From: Phallusia mammillata
Lineage: Eukaryota > Chordata > Ascidiacea > Phlebobranchia > Ascidiidae
DNA length: 64,000 bases
Assembly (NCBI GenBank): GCA_003260075.1
Contig: QLIY01000008.1
Location: 248,001 to 312,000 of the forward strand
Direction: 5' to 3'
Part shown: one piece after another, positions 1 to 12,040 of the stretch
How the letters are laid out: every line of letters starts with the position of its first letter
How positions within the stretch are numbered: position 1 is the first letter of the stretch
The notes under the pieces: model-generated
The model's input: only the letters and a program-made list of their open reading frames with translations
Told to the model about the DNA's origin: nothing
Database searches by the model: none
Translations under genes and position numbers: made by a program

Positions 1-69
1 AATCGGTAAACAAGATAAAAGTTGGGAATCTCTGATTAAGCAACATGTATAAAAAGATGACAAATGAAC

Positions 70-3000
70 CTTCTTGTTGTAGCAGAGGTATTTTTGGTTT
101 CATCATCGCTATCGATCAAATTGACAATTCCATTTGGCTTGTTAGATTCCTTGTCGTCCGTAGGCTTTTCTTCACACCTGAATTTAGAGCATGTTATTAA
201 AATCCCCATTTAAATAATTCGGTTTGTCGGCAAACACATTGACATCATGGAGTCGCAAACTTTTTTCGTTTTATTACGGATGTAACAGAGGTGGGACATG
301 GGACACTTGACTTCACAACATATGTTTTTCGGTGTTCCTGCTGTTTTACGTAAATGTTCAACAGTGACAATGGCTGGTATGAATGTATTTTAGCAAATTG
401 CGCCTTACTGTATTACATGTTAATATACTGTTGCACCCACTTTGGGAACTACCAAATAATAGCTGCACAGTAAATAAAAACAAAAATGAACACCCGTTTG
501 AAGAAAAGTGAGAAACAAAAAATGCAAGCTGCTTGTAAACAATAGTTTGCCTCCTTAAAGATGGATATTAATATTTGATAAATGCCAAACTCTGTTATGT
601 AACAAACCACAAACACAGAAATCATATTTTCCTACCTTATTTTGGACGCAGATTCATTATCGTCACTTTTTTCATCCGACTCTGACTTATAATCCTCATC
701 ATCTGTCATGCAAGCATCTTCTTCAGAATCGTCCACAAAGTTTCTCATGTTTTCAATCTAAAATTGAATATAGTTTGTTTGCAGATTTTCAGTGATATAA
801 AATTTCGAACTTATCTTTTTTGACAAATTGAGAGAAATAAACAAGCATGATAAAAAAAGAAATTCTTACATAATGTGGTTATGTCACATTTGGTCCTGAT
901 AAAAATCTGAAGAGATTTGATAGTCGGTCCAAACAAACTATCTGCCTCATACAGTGAAGGCATTTTTTGCTATAATGCCAGTTTTTAATTAGAGTAAAAG
1001 TCATAAAAAATCGAATGCTTCAGGATTTAGTTGTAAAGCAATGTACCAAATTTTGCAACATCTTAGGTCGTTGATAAAATTTAGTTTTGGAAACATTGCA
1101 ATGCACCCAAATACATAGTAACTTTTTCAAAATATCTTAAAACAGTTTTACCTCCTTTCGTTTTGTATGAAGTCTCAATATTCTTGGATGCGTCCAAACT
1201 CTCATTAAGTTTTGATAATCAGCAAATAAACCGGTGTCTTTTGATGACGCAACAATCTTTAAATAAATCAAAGATATTAAATTTATCAAATAAGCAATGT
1301 TTCCATTAGGAATCCGTTTTAATTTACTACACATAGATGCAGCTGAGTTTAACAGTTAAAGACAAATCTGCAAGGTTTTGGGAAAGGAGGTTAATGGGAA
1401 AGGTGTTTGCAATTTTTCTGTGGTGCGTTATAGATTTTTAATTACAAGGCATTGTAAATGCTGAATCACATTTTTAATGCTGTTATGCATCATAATTTAC
1501 CCACAACAGTCTGTGACATTATCTTAGAAAACCAATATATTCTGTTTTTACCAACATGTAAAGGTTAAATCGAACCAGTGCTACCAAAATCAAAAAGGGA
1601 TGCATGTTTTTTGTTGTTGGCTATTTAAATATTAATTCAGTCCCAGTTTGTCATATTGCGTAACAGCTCTAAACTGCTTAATGTGGCAAAGTTCTATGGT
1701 AAAGCTTATAGGTCAAAACAGGTTACACCGTCTGCAGCTTAGCATTTTATGGCTTATTGCTTTTACAAAGTTTTCATATGTATTTTAATGGTGTAGAAAT
1801 TGTCATTTTGTGCAAAAAAGCTACAACAGACACAAAATTAGGTGTAAAAGCTCTGGAATAACATCAATAAAGTAGTAGTCAAAATCTACTTACAGCATGT
1901 TGATTGGACCCTCTGTTGGTGCAAGTATCCAAGTAATGTTGGTAGAGTTTAATCTGCAGCGGTGAGAGTCTGACTTTTATGATAAACTCGTGTTTGTCGC
2001 ATAAATACTGAGCAAGGGCTGTGTAATCTTTTCTCTGAAAAACAAAAATTGTTAGGATTTTTGCACAGTGTAACATTTAATTTGTCCATTAACAGTAACC
2101 AGTAATGCTAACCGGTTCACTGAGCTCATAAAATTTTGCGAGCTGGTTCCATAGAACTGGTGCGGGGGGGGGGCTTTCTCTGAAAAACAAAAATTGTTAG
2201 GATTTTTGCACAGTGTAACATATAATTTGTCCATTAACAGTAACCAGTAATGCTAACCGCTTCACTGAGCTCATAAAATTTTGCGAGCTGGTTCCATAGA
2301 ACTGGTGCGAACTGGCTGAATCCCACCACTGGATATAGGTACCCAGCCTTTTGGTAGGCTTTTTGCATGTAGAAAACACGAAAAAAACAATAACAAGCGG
2401 CAGCAGAAAATCATCCAGTTACATGAGTGAATAAAGTTAAGACATGAATTCAGGCTTTTCAATGAAAGTAGCCAATTTTTTTCCAAAGGTTGTTTCTTAG
2501 ACTGTCTAATATTTATAACAAACATGTCGGTTACCTGCACAAATCCACTGAGCATTTCATGCAGAATATGACATCTATTCTTCATGATACGAACATCACG
2601 CTTGGTTGAATCGGAGTGTTGCCCGTTAATGATTGGATTCACAAATCTGTTTCGAAATTCCTTAAGCGATCCCAACAGATTTTTCTTCACAAAGTTTACC
2701 ATGCATTGATCTGAAAACAGCAGACAACACAGTTGTTTTTAATAGTAGAACTGTCTAACTGAACATAAAAAAGTATCACCATTTGTAATTGACATTTTTA
2801 ACAAAAAACTAGTACTTCCTAACCCCAAGTATAGGGCCTTAAGTGAGACCTTAAAAGTTTTTTACTGCCCATTTATTTAATAGGATACAAAAAAAGTCAA
2901 ATCAATTTAAATAGTCCAGTAACTCAAAAATGTAAAATGTCAATTTTTAAACATTACAACATCAAATTGGACTCTAATTTAAATATTGGTTTTTACAGCC

Positions 3001-3715
3001 CCTGAATTGACTCTTTTGCTCTTCTTTAAAATGAGAAAAACACAATAAACCTAAACAACAACATTCAGCTACTTACATTCAACTAAATTATTTTGTAGTG
3101 GTGTACCAGTTAGCACCAATCTTCTCCGTGACTTAATATTGTTCATCGTAATTGAAATATTTGCTTCCGCATTTTTCAATTTGTGACCCTCATCGCACAC
3201 AATCACATCTGGTCCTAAAACATAAACAACATATTAACAGAAATTGATCCAGAATTGAATGTAGGAACACTTCAATGAGCCAGGGGTCACCAAACTATGG
3301 ACCGCAAGCCAGGTCAGACCCACAAGATCATTTCACTTGGGCCGCGAGCAGATTTTTTTGATTTATAACTTTGCAACATTTAAAAATTAATTTACTGCCT
3401 ACAAAAGTTTTCCTGCAACAGCATGTGGAATTAATTCTAGTCTCATAGGATAATTTAGGAACATTGCTCGGAAGATAAGACAAACTTTAAAAATCAACAG
3501 TCGCATCACCACACTTTAATAGTATAGTAGTAAGATCTCTTAAAGTTAAGATAAAACTCACCTAGCGGGGCAAATTTGGAAAGACTACGGTTTGTAAACT
3601 ATGCGGCCCTCACGAATCAGTATTAAACTTATCCGGCCCGAGGGGGAAAAAGTTTGGTGACCGCTTGTATAAGCTAAGACCTTTGGATATATTTCATATG
3701 ACAGAGGATAAAAAA

Positions 3716-3759
<44 letters not shown>

Positions 3760-6375
3760 CTAAAATTAATTAAGAAAATTAGTTACACCAGGCGTTAGTG
3801 TTGTACCAATTGAAGGTGGTCCCCCAAGTATTACAACTTGGCCAGACATAGGCAACAAACAACCAGTCTGCCGTGGGATTTGAACCACAAATATACGGAG
3901 TTATAAAAAATTTTCAGTGAATCACATGTTAAGGTAGTTGCAAAACAAGCTGGTAAATTAGAATTTCTATTTGACCAAATTATATAACCACCGTGTGCTA
4001 AATTTAGTGATGTGACGAGTACCCGGTACTTGGTATCGAATGATTTCAGTGGTATCAATACTTGTACTGGGTTTTGAAATATTTTTCAAGTTTTCGATAC
4101 CAATGTTCGATACCAATCACTATAAGAATACAGGCAACTTTTTGTCAATATCTTCTTTGGATAGCACAAAATTGGGAAAAGCCATCACTAGCTAACATAT
4201 ATATTTTGACTAGCGGCATACCTGGATCAAGCAAAGCTTCAGCATAACAGATTTTAGTTGCCTTATGACGAATCCCCTTCCCCGTGGCAAGCAAGCGAAA
4301 CATATCGTAACCTATCACCATCACTCCACCAGTTTTACGCCACTTTTCAAGTATATTCCTTCTTGCTTGACGAGTGGCATATTCCGTCAAGTTGTATAAC
4401 TAAAACAATAAGGTTATATTAATCTCATGTAGTATTTTATTCATTATGCAAATTCTCTGCTAACAGAATGTCCTGTTCTGTATATGGTGTGTTTTAAGAA
4501 ATTGTTTCAATAGTTTAGGTTACACAAAGATATTTTTAATGGTTATTAATATTCTGTGATTTACAATTACGCAGCATTGCCAATAAATCGACATTTTGGT
4601 CTTGAAGAAATAAATATAACTGGTTCACCTATTTATGTGTGCGAGGGCATTTTCCTTTGCTTAAATGCTGTCAAGCAGGATAGTATGATGGCATTGATAT
4701 GTTTGTTGATCATGTAAAAAGTTGTTTATACGCATGCTTCAATATAGACCTATCAGCTACTTTGCCTTATTAGTTATATGTAACTAATTTTATTGCTAGA
4801 GCAACTAAAAATCAGTGCACAGTACAGAGTACAAGTGCATAGAGCCCAATAACTAGTAAATACTAAACTGCAAGTGACAAAAAATGTGTTTTTATTGCAG
4901 ACTTACCTCTACTGGTTGTTCATCTGGCACCCATCTTACAAACTCGGCTATCCAGTTGAGTAAGGTATTTAACGGAGCCACGACCAAAACAGTTTTTAGT
5001 TTGAGATGTGGACAGTTGAGGATGGTGTGAACCACAGTGATGGTCTAAAAATCAACAAACTGGTTAGTGGCTATAACAAACACATCAAAGGCCTTTAATA
5101 TGCCATTACACCCAATATTCTTGCAAAGAATAATGGAGTATTTTGTATGACAACATACTAAAATCATTAAAACCAAAGAGCACATGAAAAAAGGTAAAAA
5201 CCGAAAAAGGTAACCGTGACTTTGTGCCAACAGGTTAGTATCATTGCCAGTCTTAGTAATATAAAGTTTATAGAGCTCTTCTGGTAAGTATTTTTATTTC
5301 GACGTTTTGACGTCCTATACAAGTCGCCTTCATCAGGGTAAATAACACCAAATGCAACTAGTACAGTACACAATAAACAAAGGAAAAAAGAATGAAACGG
5401 AAGCGGGTCACAACGCAACGAAAACACTGCGCGATAAACATGTATAGGACGTTGAAACGTCGGAATAAAAATACTTGCCAGAAGAGCTTTATAAACTTGA
5501 TATTATGACTGGAAGCAATAGCTTATTTATTAGTAATAAACTTGTTATATTTTACCTGCAGGGTTTTTCCGAGCCCCATACAGTGAGCAAGTATGCAACC
5601 TCCTCCTTCTTGTTCTTTAGCTTGTGTTGTGCTCTCGATCAAATTGTCCCATATAAACTGGATCCCCTCCACTTGGTGGGGTTTCAAGTGGATTGTGATG
5701 TCGTGATGAACCTGCAACAGATATGTGTAAAGTCAAAGAAGGCATAAGTTGAAAACATTTTTATTATTCATTTTTGTTTATAAAGTACATAATTTTTTGA
5801 TTACTTCAAGTCAGTAAGTTTTACTGTGTTGGAACAACGTGAAAATGCCAGAGAAAGACATATATGTCTATTGGCAGTTTATCAATCAAACGTTGCCTAT
5901 ATTGTACATAATATCCAAATCTTTACTAAACATTCATATGTAACAATGTAAGTAGGGAAAGATGATTAAAATATATGATTTGATTTCAGATATACCATTA
6001 TTGTACATGGAAACAAGAATGTACCATAATAAGCTACTATATATTGCAAACCGACCTCAACTAATGGATCTTTCTGCAACACCAATCGTTTTGTGATGGG
6101 AACCGGTTCTGAACCAATGCCAGACTCCTTGAGATGAACATCCACAATTTTGTCTCCACTTCGCTCCTTCAATCTTTGTCGCCTCTCCTCCTCTTGTTTC
6201 TCTGCATCCTGTTAAGAAAAACCAAGAGTAAGAGGTTGTAGATTGTGCAACATCCAAAATCAGGGTGGTTTCAAAATGGTAATTCAGTGGTTTCCAAACT
6301 GTGTCATGTCTACCACTAATGGTATGTAAAGGCATCACCACCAAAATGTTAATTTGCATGTTACATGTTTATGAT

Positions 6376-6455
<80 letters not shown>

Positions 6456-7849
6456 GATATTTTGAACATGAATGGTATAACAACACTACACAAAACCTTT
6501 AGATGATCCACAGGTGGTGTTCCTAGCACAACTGGTTAAATGATTTTGATTAAGAGGTACTGTATAATTTTTCATAAACAAGTTTCTACTTTTTGTGAAG
6601 AAAGAAACATTTATGGAAAAACTCGTGTTTTAATGTGTAACAACATAAAGCAGCTAATGCAATGTTCAAAATCTACGCATAACAGCTACAATTTAGAATT
6701 ATCTACATACTATAGTTTCTTCTCTCAATTGATCGTTGGCAAGTATCGACCGAATTGCCCTTCGACCACCAGGAGTGGACTCTACGTCTGACTTTTTCTT
6801 CTTCTTTTTCGATTTTTTCTGGAATAGCAAAACATGTCAAACAAATCTATTTCACTTAACTATTTATCGAGTTGTCGCCAATCAGAAACACCAAAGATTA
6901 TTCCTGTAAACAACTACAAATTTGTCAGAAATTTACCCAGGATATATATGCAATTAACTCCAATATTTTTTAACTATTACCAGGCTATCGCAGAGGTCTT
7001 ATAATTAAACTTCTTTGAAGAGCCAAGAAAAAACGCGAAGTAACTCAAAAGCAGCTATCAAAACTTTTGTCACAGTGTAACACGACAACAAACATAATGC
7101 ATGAAACAAATCTAAATTGTGTATTTTATTCATCCCATTATTGAACAAAAACTAGGCTAAAGTCTGGAAATCAGTGCGCAACAAAACAGGATTCAAGATT
7201 AACTGGAATCATTTGTAAGCAGAGTAAAAACTAACCTTTCGAAGTTTCTTAACTTTTTTAGTAGCAATGACATCAGAATCAGAGTCTAAAGGACTTGTTG
7301 CTTGCGTCGCAGACCTTCCTCGTCTCTGTGTCACAAAACATCACATTATTCACTGCCCAGCAATTGCTAAAACCTCACGTCATGTGGTGTTGGACAAACT
7401 TATTCACTTAGAATTATCACCACTTCATTGCTTACATCAGAAATGTGCATTAATGAAAGTTATGGTTTTTCAAATATATAAATTCTCACCAGCTTTTTTG
7501 TTTGAGGCTTTTCTGCATCTTCATCAGTAGAAATGGTTTCTTCCAAGGAGCTTAAATCAGACTCTTCCTTCTTTGAAGAACTTCCCTCACTGCTCTCATA
7601 CTGGAGTCTTTTTCTTCTTTTCCTTTTACTCAAGGATGTTTTCTTCATGCTTGCATCAGAGGAAGCAGATTCACTACAGGTTGCACTTTCCTTAACAGGA
7701 CTTCGTTTTCTCTTGTGAGACTTTTTTCTTGATATGTTAATTTTCATTGATTTATTGGAATCTTTACTTCTGGTTTGTTTGATGACAAAGTCGTCACTGC
7801 TTGTTCCATCATTAGATGAAACTTTTTGTTTAGTTTTTTCTTTCACCAT
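70..7849 (-). CDS. ATRX: ATRX/XNP SNF2-family chromatin remodeller, N-terminal part (3' end outside window)
   Basis: ATP-dependent nucleosome remodeller of the ATRX/XNP family, acting in the nucleus. Thirteen exons, all with AG/GT borders and continuous frame, give 657 codons: 7490-7849, 7236-7325, 6711-6818, 6056-6208, 5556-5711, 4907-5044, 4222-4399, 3077-3214, 2535-2710, 1894-2034, 1152-1256, 636-757, 70-177. The ATG at 7849 has a good context (AAAATGG) and an in-frame TGA just upstream. The first ~240 residues are Lys/Ser/Glu-rich. The SNF2 ATPase then shows [11 protein letters not shown], the Walker A motif CMGLGKT (exon 5556-5711), the DEGH Walker B box and [10 protein letters not shown] (exon 3077-3214), then [18 protein letters not shown] and [11 protein letters not shown], as in human ATRX. 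Exons at 636-757 and 70-177 encode an acidic insert. The helicase C-terminal lobe lies beyond the left edge. The last donor (GTTCAT) is weak. No ADD-domain cysteines are seen. Confidence 0.93.
2035..2331. repeat. Direct duplication with G run in ATRX intron; right end of a MITE
   Basis: 2035-2163 recurs from 2174, separated by ten G (2164-2173). The second copy extends into the right half of a CAGTGGTGGGATT-family MITE ending GAATCCCACCACTG at 2331. The left end of that MITE is not visible. The block begins at the acceptor of the ATRX exon 1894-2034. Confidence 0.8.
3281..3667. mobile_element. hAT-like element in ATRX intron
   Basis: Ends CAGGGGTCACCAAACT and AGTTTGGTGACCGCTTG are near-inverted; GGACCGC and GCGGCCC motifs lie inside. 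A clean 8-base duplication is not seen. No transposase ORF. Confidence 0.65.
3716..3758. repeat. G homopolymer (43)
   Basis: Uninterrupted G run in an ATRX intron, without duplicated flanks. Length in an assembly is unreliable. Confidence 0.9.
5258..5509. mobile_element. Foldback element with ~60-bp terminal inverted repeats
   Basis: 5262-5320 (AGTTTATAGAGCTCTTCTGG, TATTTTTATTTCGACGTTTT) is the near reverse complement of 5440-5505. The end motif recurs near 20788 and 37835, inside both ENPP genes, indicating a dispersed family. It lies in an ATRX intron. Confidence 0.75.
6376..6454. repeat. G homopolymer (79)
   Basis: Uninterrupted G run in an ATRX intron; the longest in the window. No duplicated flanks. 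A CAGTGGTTTCCAAACTGTG end nearby (6285) hints that it lies inside or next to a broken MITE. Confidence 0.9.
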
Positions 7850-8319
7850 TTTTCAATGAATTGCACGCAATGAATTAAAAACAAATTTACACCAGTGATT
7901 CTTATCTACATTTCTGTTAAAACAGTTCTACTTTCTGCAAAAAGACACAAAATAGTACTAGATGGAGCACTAATGGGTCAAGCATAATTAACAAAATTAG
8001 AACACACGAAGCACCTATAGCTAACTAGTTGACTTTGCCTTTATGCTGATTAAAACACATATTGAGGCAACAACTACCAGTAGAATTCACATACGATTCT
8101 AGCCCCATTGTAAGGTTGCAGAAAAATAGTGCCAAACACAATAAATTGCTTAAAACAAAAAACAATATATCTAACTAGCGCTGCATTGAAATTGGCAGGC
8201 AGGTCGCAATATATTTAGGATCAAATCTCTCCGTTAGATGTTTAGTGCTGGAACTGACCAGACCACTTGCCAATTTGTAAGTCTCAAAAACCGTACAACA
8301 AAATTTTTTTAACACATGC
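7850..8319. other. Spacer between C15orf61 and ATRX
   Basis: About 470 bases separate the C15orf61 stop from the ATRX start; both genes lie on the minus strand. I see no ORF with homology, no clear repeat and no convincing polyadenylation signal for the upstream gene. It presumably holds the C15orf61 3' UTR and the ATRX promoter and 5' UTR. Confidence 0.4.
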
Positions 8320-8778
8320 CTAATGTCTCGCATTGTGGTCTTCTTTGTACAAAAAATATAAATTCACAGTTCCTTGCTCTGTTTTACATTTTTCAACAGC
8401 AGTGATTAAAAACCACGACCCAACACCATAAACAAGACATGGAAAGCCAAAATTAACAATCTTTAGAAACGTAAAAAGCTGATCATCATGTGTTAGATTT
8501 TCAACTGGCCGCTTGGTGCAGTGAAACTTAATGAATGGCCAACAACCAGTACGTAATATGTGGTAATTTTCATTGTCAACGGACCAGTTAAAATGCGACT
8601 TTCCTCTCAAATCATCAATGACGTCACTGTATTTCACAAAGTATGATGTCCAATGTGGAAGTTTCCGAGAGCGCAAATGTTCTGTTAAGACCAGAGATGA
8701 TGCTGGCTTCTTATACGAAAGCTGGCGCAAACTGTGGATCAAATTCTTATTATTTCCTAAACATTTTTGAAACAGCAT
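8320..8778 (-). CDS. C15orf61: C15orf61 orthologue, 152-residue single-exon protein of unknown function
   Basis: An uninterrupted 152-residue ORF from ATG at 8778 to a stop at 8320. It resembles human C15orf61 (157 residues) through most of its length: LPHWTSYFVKYSDV near residue 40, SHFNW near 62, YHILRTGCWPFIKFHC near 72, then a hydrophobic stretch (FLKIVNFGFPCLVYGVGSWF) near 104-123 and a C-terminal YFLYKEDHN. The conserved W/F/Y/C positions and C-terminal block make orthology convincing. No enzymatic motif is recognised, and the molecular function of the family is not known to me. The hydrophobic stretch could be one membrane segment. The gene lacks introns. A second, truncated copy follows at 9109-9438. 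Confidence 0.88.
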   Translation of the reverse strand: MLFQKCLGNNKNLIHSLRQLSYKKPASSLVLTEHLRSRKLPHWTSYFVKYSDVIDDLRGKSHFNWSVDNENYHILRTGCWPFIKFHCTKRPVENLTHDDQLFTFLKIVNFGFPCLVYGVGSWFLITAVEKCKTEQGTVNLYFLYKEDHNARH

Positions 8779-9779
8779 CTTGCATCAGTTAGTAGGCTGG
8801 TACTAATATTTTACTGTTGTTTCACATGTTGCTTTGTGAAATAAATTACAGGCCTTTCATCAACAAACAGTTCTGTTTTAGTCCTGTTTTTGCTATCCTT
8901 TTTGCACACCTTTGTGTTAGAGAATAACAATACAAAATGCATGAGGAAAAGTTAAAACGTGCGATTCTGTCCATGTAAAACATACATACGATTACGCAAC
9001 AACTGTTGTTTCCTAACTACAGCAGTAAAATAACTTAATAACGCTTTCTTGGTTTGTAATGTTGCTTTAAGACAGTGGTTCTCAACCTTTTTGCCTTTGC
9101 GGACCCCTTTAGGTACTGTCGGGGGGGGGGCTAAACAGTTGATCATCATGTGTTAGATTCTCAACTGGCCGCTTGGTGCAGTGAAACTTTATGAATGGCC
9201 AACATCCAGTTCGCAAAATGTGGTAATTTTCATCGTCAACGGACCAGTTAAAATGCGACTTTCCTCGCAAATCATCAATGACGTCACTGTATTTCACAAA
9301 GTATGATGTCCAATGTGGAAGTTTCCGAGAGCGCAAATGTTCTGTTAAGACCAGAGATGATGCTGGCTTCTTATACGAAAGCTGGCGCAAACTGTGGATC
9401 AAATTCTTATTATTTCCTAAACATTTTTGAAACAGCATCTTGCATCAGTTAGTAGGCTGGTACTTATATTTTACTGTTGTTTCACATGTTGCTTTGTGAA
9501 ATAAATTACAGGCCTTTCATCAACAAACAGTTCTGTTTTAGTCCTGTTTTTGCTATCCTTTTTGCACACCTTTGTGTTAGAGAATAACAATACAAAATGC
9601 ATGAGGAAAAGTTAAAACGTGCGATTCTGTCCATGTAAAACATACATACGATTATGCAACAACTGTTGTTTCCTAACTACAGCAGTAAAATAACTTAATA
9701 ACGCTTTCTTGGTTTGTAATGTTGCTTTAAGACAGTGGTTCTCAACCTTTTTGCCTTTGCGGACCCCTTTAGGTACTGT
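8482..9779. repeat. Direct duplication (C15orf61 locus) joined by a G run at 9121-9130
   Basis: 8482-9120 repeats as 9141-9779 with scattered single-base differences. The first copy stops abruptly at a run of ten G, 40 bases into a hAT-like element whose full form is in the second copy. Covers most of C15orf61 and its 5' flank. Confidence 0.85.
9109..9438 (-). pseudogene. Broken second copy of C15orf61 (probable unmerged allele)
   Basis: Starts with the same residues as the intact copy at 8320-8778 and stays about 98% identical at DNA level, with a few substitutions (for example N to D in the WSVDNENY segment). After HDDQLF the frame runs into a ten-base G run (9121-9130), so the C-terminal quarter is missing. 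The duplicated block extends beyond the gene (8482-9120 against 9141-9779), including the 5' flank. Most likely the other haplotype placed in tandem by assembly. A real partial duplication is the alternative. Confidence 0.75.
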
Positions 9780-10190
9780 CAAGCTAATCGCGGACCCCTT
9801 TGAAGGTTTTGGTATTTTTTGTCCTTTTTTATTTACAAGCAACCCAAAAAAGGTGCAGAATATACCAACCACGTTTGGTCCAGGACCAAAATTTAAATTA
9901 CTTTGACTGGGCTGCGACATCGGAACTCAATAATAAAGAGCCATAACATTGTGATGTGACGTTGTTTGCCACTGAAAATTTACCTTTATTGCATCACAAT
10001 GGGGTTAAGATGTCACAATGCATTTTGGTTTATATCCTAAGAGGAACGAGTTTAAACAAGTTTTATGCTATTTTAAAACGCTGAGACATAATTTTTAAAT
10101 AGCCCTCTATCAATATCGTTGTCTGCAAAATTAGAAAGTTGTCGCGGACCCCCTGAAAACGCTTTGCGGACCCCCGGTTGAGAACCACTG
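9733..10190. mobile_element. Non-autonomous hAT-like element (458 bp), 8-bp TSD CTTTAAGA
   Basis: Terminal inverted repeats CAGTGGTTCTCAACC and GGTTGAGAACCACTG bound the element. Both flanks carry the perfect 8-base duplication CTTTAAGA (9725-9732 and 10191-10198). No transposase ORF. Internal sequence has repeated GCGGACCCC motifs near both ends. An 8-bp target duplication and CAG...CTG ends are typical of hAT elements. Confidence 0.9.
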
Positions 10191-10676
10191 CTTTAAGATT
10201 TTGGCAGCTACCAAATATTTTCTTTAAACTAACTCTTACATGGACATTTTAATGTAAATTAGGCACCTAGCGTTAAAATTAATCCCTACCCCGGCAGTGT
10301 ATTCTCTATATTCCACCGAAAAAACGTATATGACTGAGTGACAATAAAAACAAGAAAAATAATAATAATATTCGCGTCTTCGCGATTAATGAACCGTTTC
10401 GCTCATCCGATATATATTCAACGCGCCAAATTTTGACCATTGTCATTCTGCCAGAATAAAATCGAAAAAAGGAATGCGATACGAGAGAACGTCACGGATA
10501 AATGCGCAACGAACGTTTTGGCCAAATCGAAATATTGACAAAATACGCTAACTTCAATGCAATCTTTGAAATGTTTTCGGGCCCATTATATTTTTTAAAT
10601 TCGCAACATTGCCTCATCTTTTAGTCTATTTTAATAATCCGTTTTCAAAAAAGTGAACCCGACTCGATAATTACAG

Positions 10677-10725
10677 NNNNNNNNNNNNNNNNNNNNNNNN
10701 NNNNNNNNNNNNNNNNNNNNNNNNN
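10677..10725. other. Assembly gap (49 N)
   Basis: A run of 49 N. Sequence right of the gap (10726-11407) repeats sequence left of it (9754-10435) with no difference I could see, so the gap probably separates two unmerged copies of one locus. Confidence 0.98.
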
Positions 10726-11407
10726 CCTTTGCGGACCCCTTTAGGTACTGTCAAGCTAATCGCGGACCCCTTTGAAGGTTTTGGTATTTTTTGTCCTTTT
10801 TTATTTACAAGCAACCCAAAAAAGGTGCAGAATATACCAACCACGTTTGGTCCAGGACCAAAATTTAAATTACTTTGACTGGGCTGCGACATCGGAACTC
10901 AATAATAAAGAGCCATAACATTGTGATGTGACGTTGTTTGCCACTGAAAATTTACCTTTATTGCATCACAATGGGGTTAAGATGTCACAATGCATTTTGG
11001 TTTATATCCTAAGAGGAACGAGTTTAAACAAGTTTTATGCTATTTTAAAACGCTGAGACATAATTTTTAAATAGCCCTCTATCAATATCGTTGTCTGCAA
11101 AATTAGAAAGTTGTCGCGGACCCCCTGAAAACGCTTTGCGGACCCCCGGTTGAGAACCACTGCTTTAAGATTTTGGCAGCTACCAAATATTTTCTTTAAA
11201 CTAACTCTTACATGGACATTTTAATGTAAATTAGGCACCTAGCGTTAAAATTAATCCCTACCCCGGCAGTGTATTCTCTATATTCCACCGAAAAAACGTA
11301 TATGACTGAGTGACAATAAAAACAAGAAAAATAATAATAATATTCGCGTCTTCGCGATTAATGAACCGTTTCGCTCATCCGATATATATTCAACGCGCCA
11401 AATTTTG
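10726..11407. repeat. Second copy of 9754-10435, including most of the hAT-like element
   Basis: Begins 21 bases inside the hAT-like element and continues through its right end (11162), the TSD CTTTAAGA (11163-11170) and about 240 bases of unique flank. It diverges from the first copy after AACGCGCCAAATTTTG. Likely assembly redundancy around the N gap. Confidence 0.88.
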
Positions 11408-12040
11408 GGCAAGTTTTTAATTCCTTCAAAAACCCTCAAAATTGGTTCAAAATTAGCCTAATCAAATTTTTGTTTCATTTCTGTAAATAGTTTAACAAGC
11501 ACTGATTCTATCATCAATCTAAGTGCACGTATTTTATTGCAGCTCAAAAACGTAAAGTCGCAACATCCTACAGTGGAATATATTTAGGAAAATGTAAATT
11601 ACACAAACGGATGCAAATATAATTGTAGAACTCTATGTAAACAGTAATTTAATTCAATTTTTAATCTTTTAAAAGTAATTTAACATTAGCGCATGTAAGC
11701 TATAGGAGTGCTGGGTAAAAAAACGAGCAATTTGTAGCATCACACCAAATGTGATCATTTGCAGCAAAATAAACGTTTCGCGTAGCAACAAAATTGAATC
11801 GAAAACTTTATTGCCAGTTCATAAACCAAACTAACACAACGAGAACCCCCCCCCCAATTTAACATTAGCGCATGTAAGCTATAGGAGTGCTGGGTAAAAA
11901 AACAAGCAATTTGTAGCATCACACCAACTGTAATCATTTGCAGCAACATAAACGTTTCGCGTAGCGGGAGCAACAAAATTGAATCGAAAACTTTATTGCC
12001 AGTTCATAAACCAAACCAACACAACAAGCCCCCCCCCCCC
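11408..12040. other. Downstream flank of ENPP-A with duplicated 3' UTR and poly(A) signals
   Basis: 11677-11845 repeats as 11856-12028, separated by ten C (11846-11855). Each copy carries AATAAA on the minus strand (11807-11812 and 11992-11997), suitable for ENPP-A. A second C run (12029-12040) abuts the last ENPP-A exon and hides its stop codon. 11408-11676 shows nothing recognisable. Confidence 0.6.

Noticed and set aside
6335..6529. Polyproline ORF across the 79-base G run
   Set aside because: It is only translation of a homopolymer in an ATRX intron.
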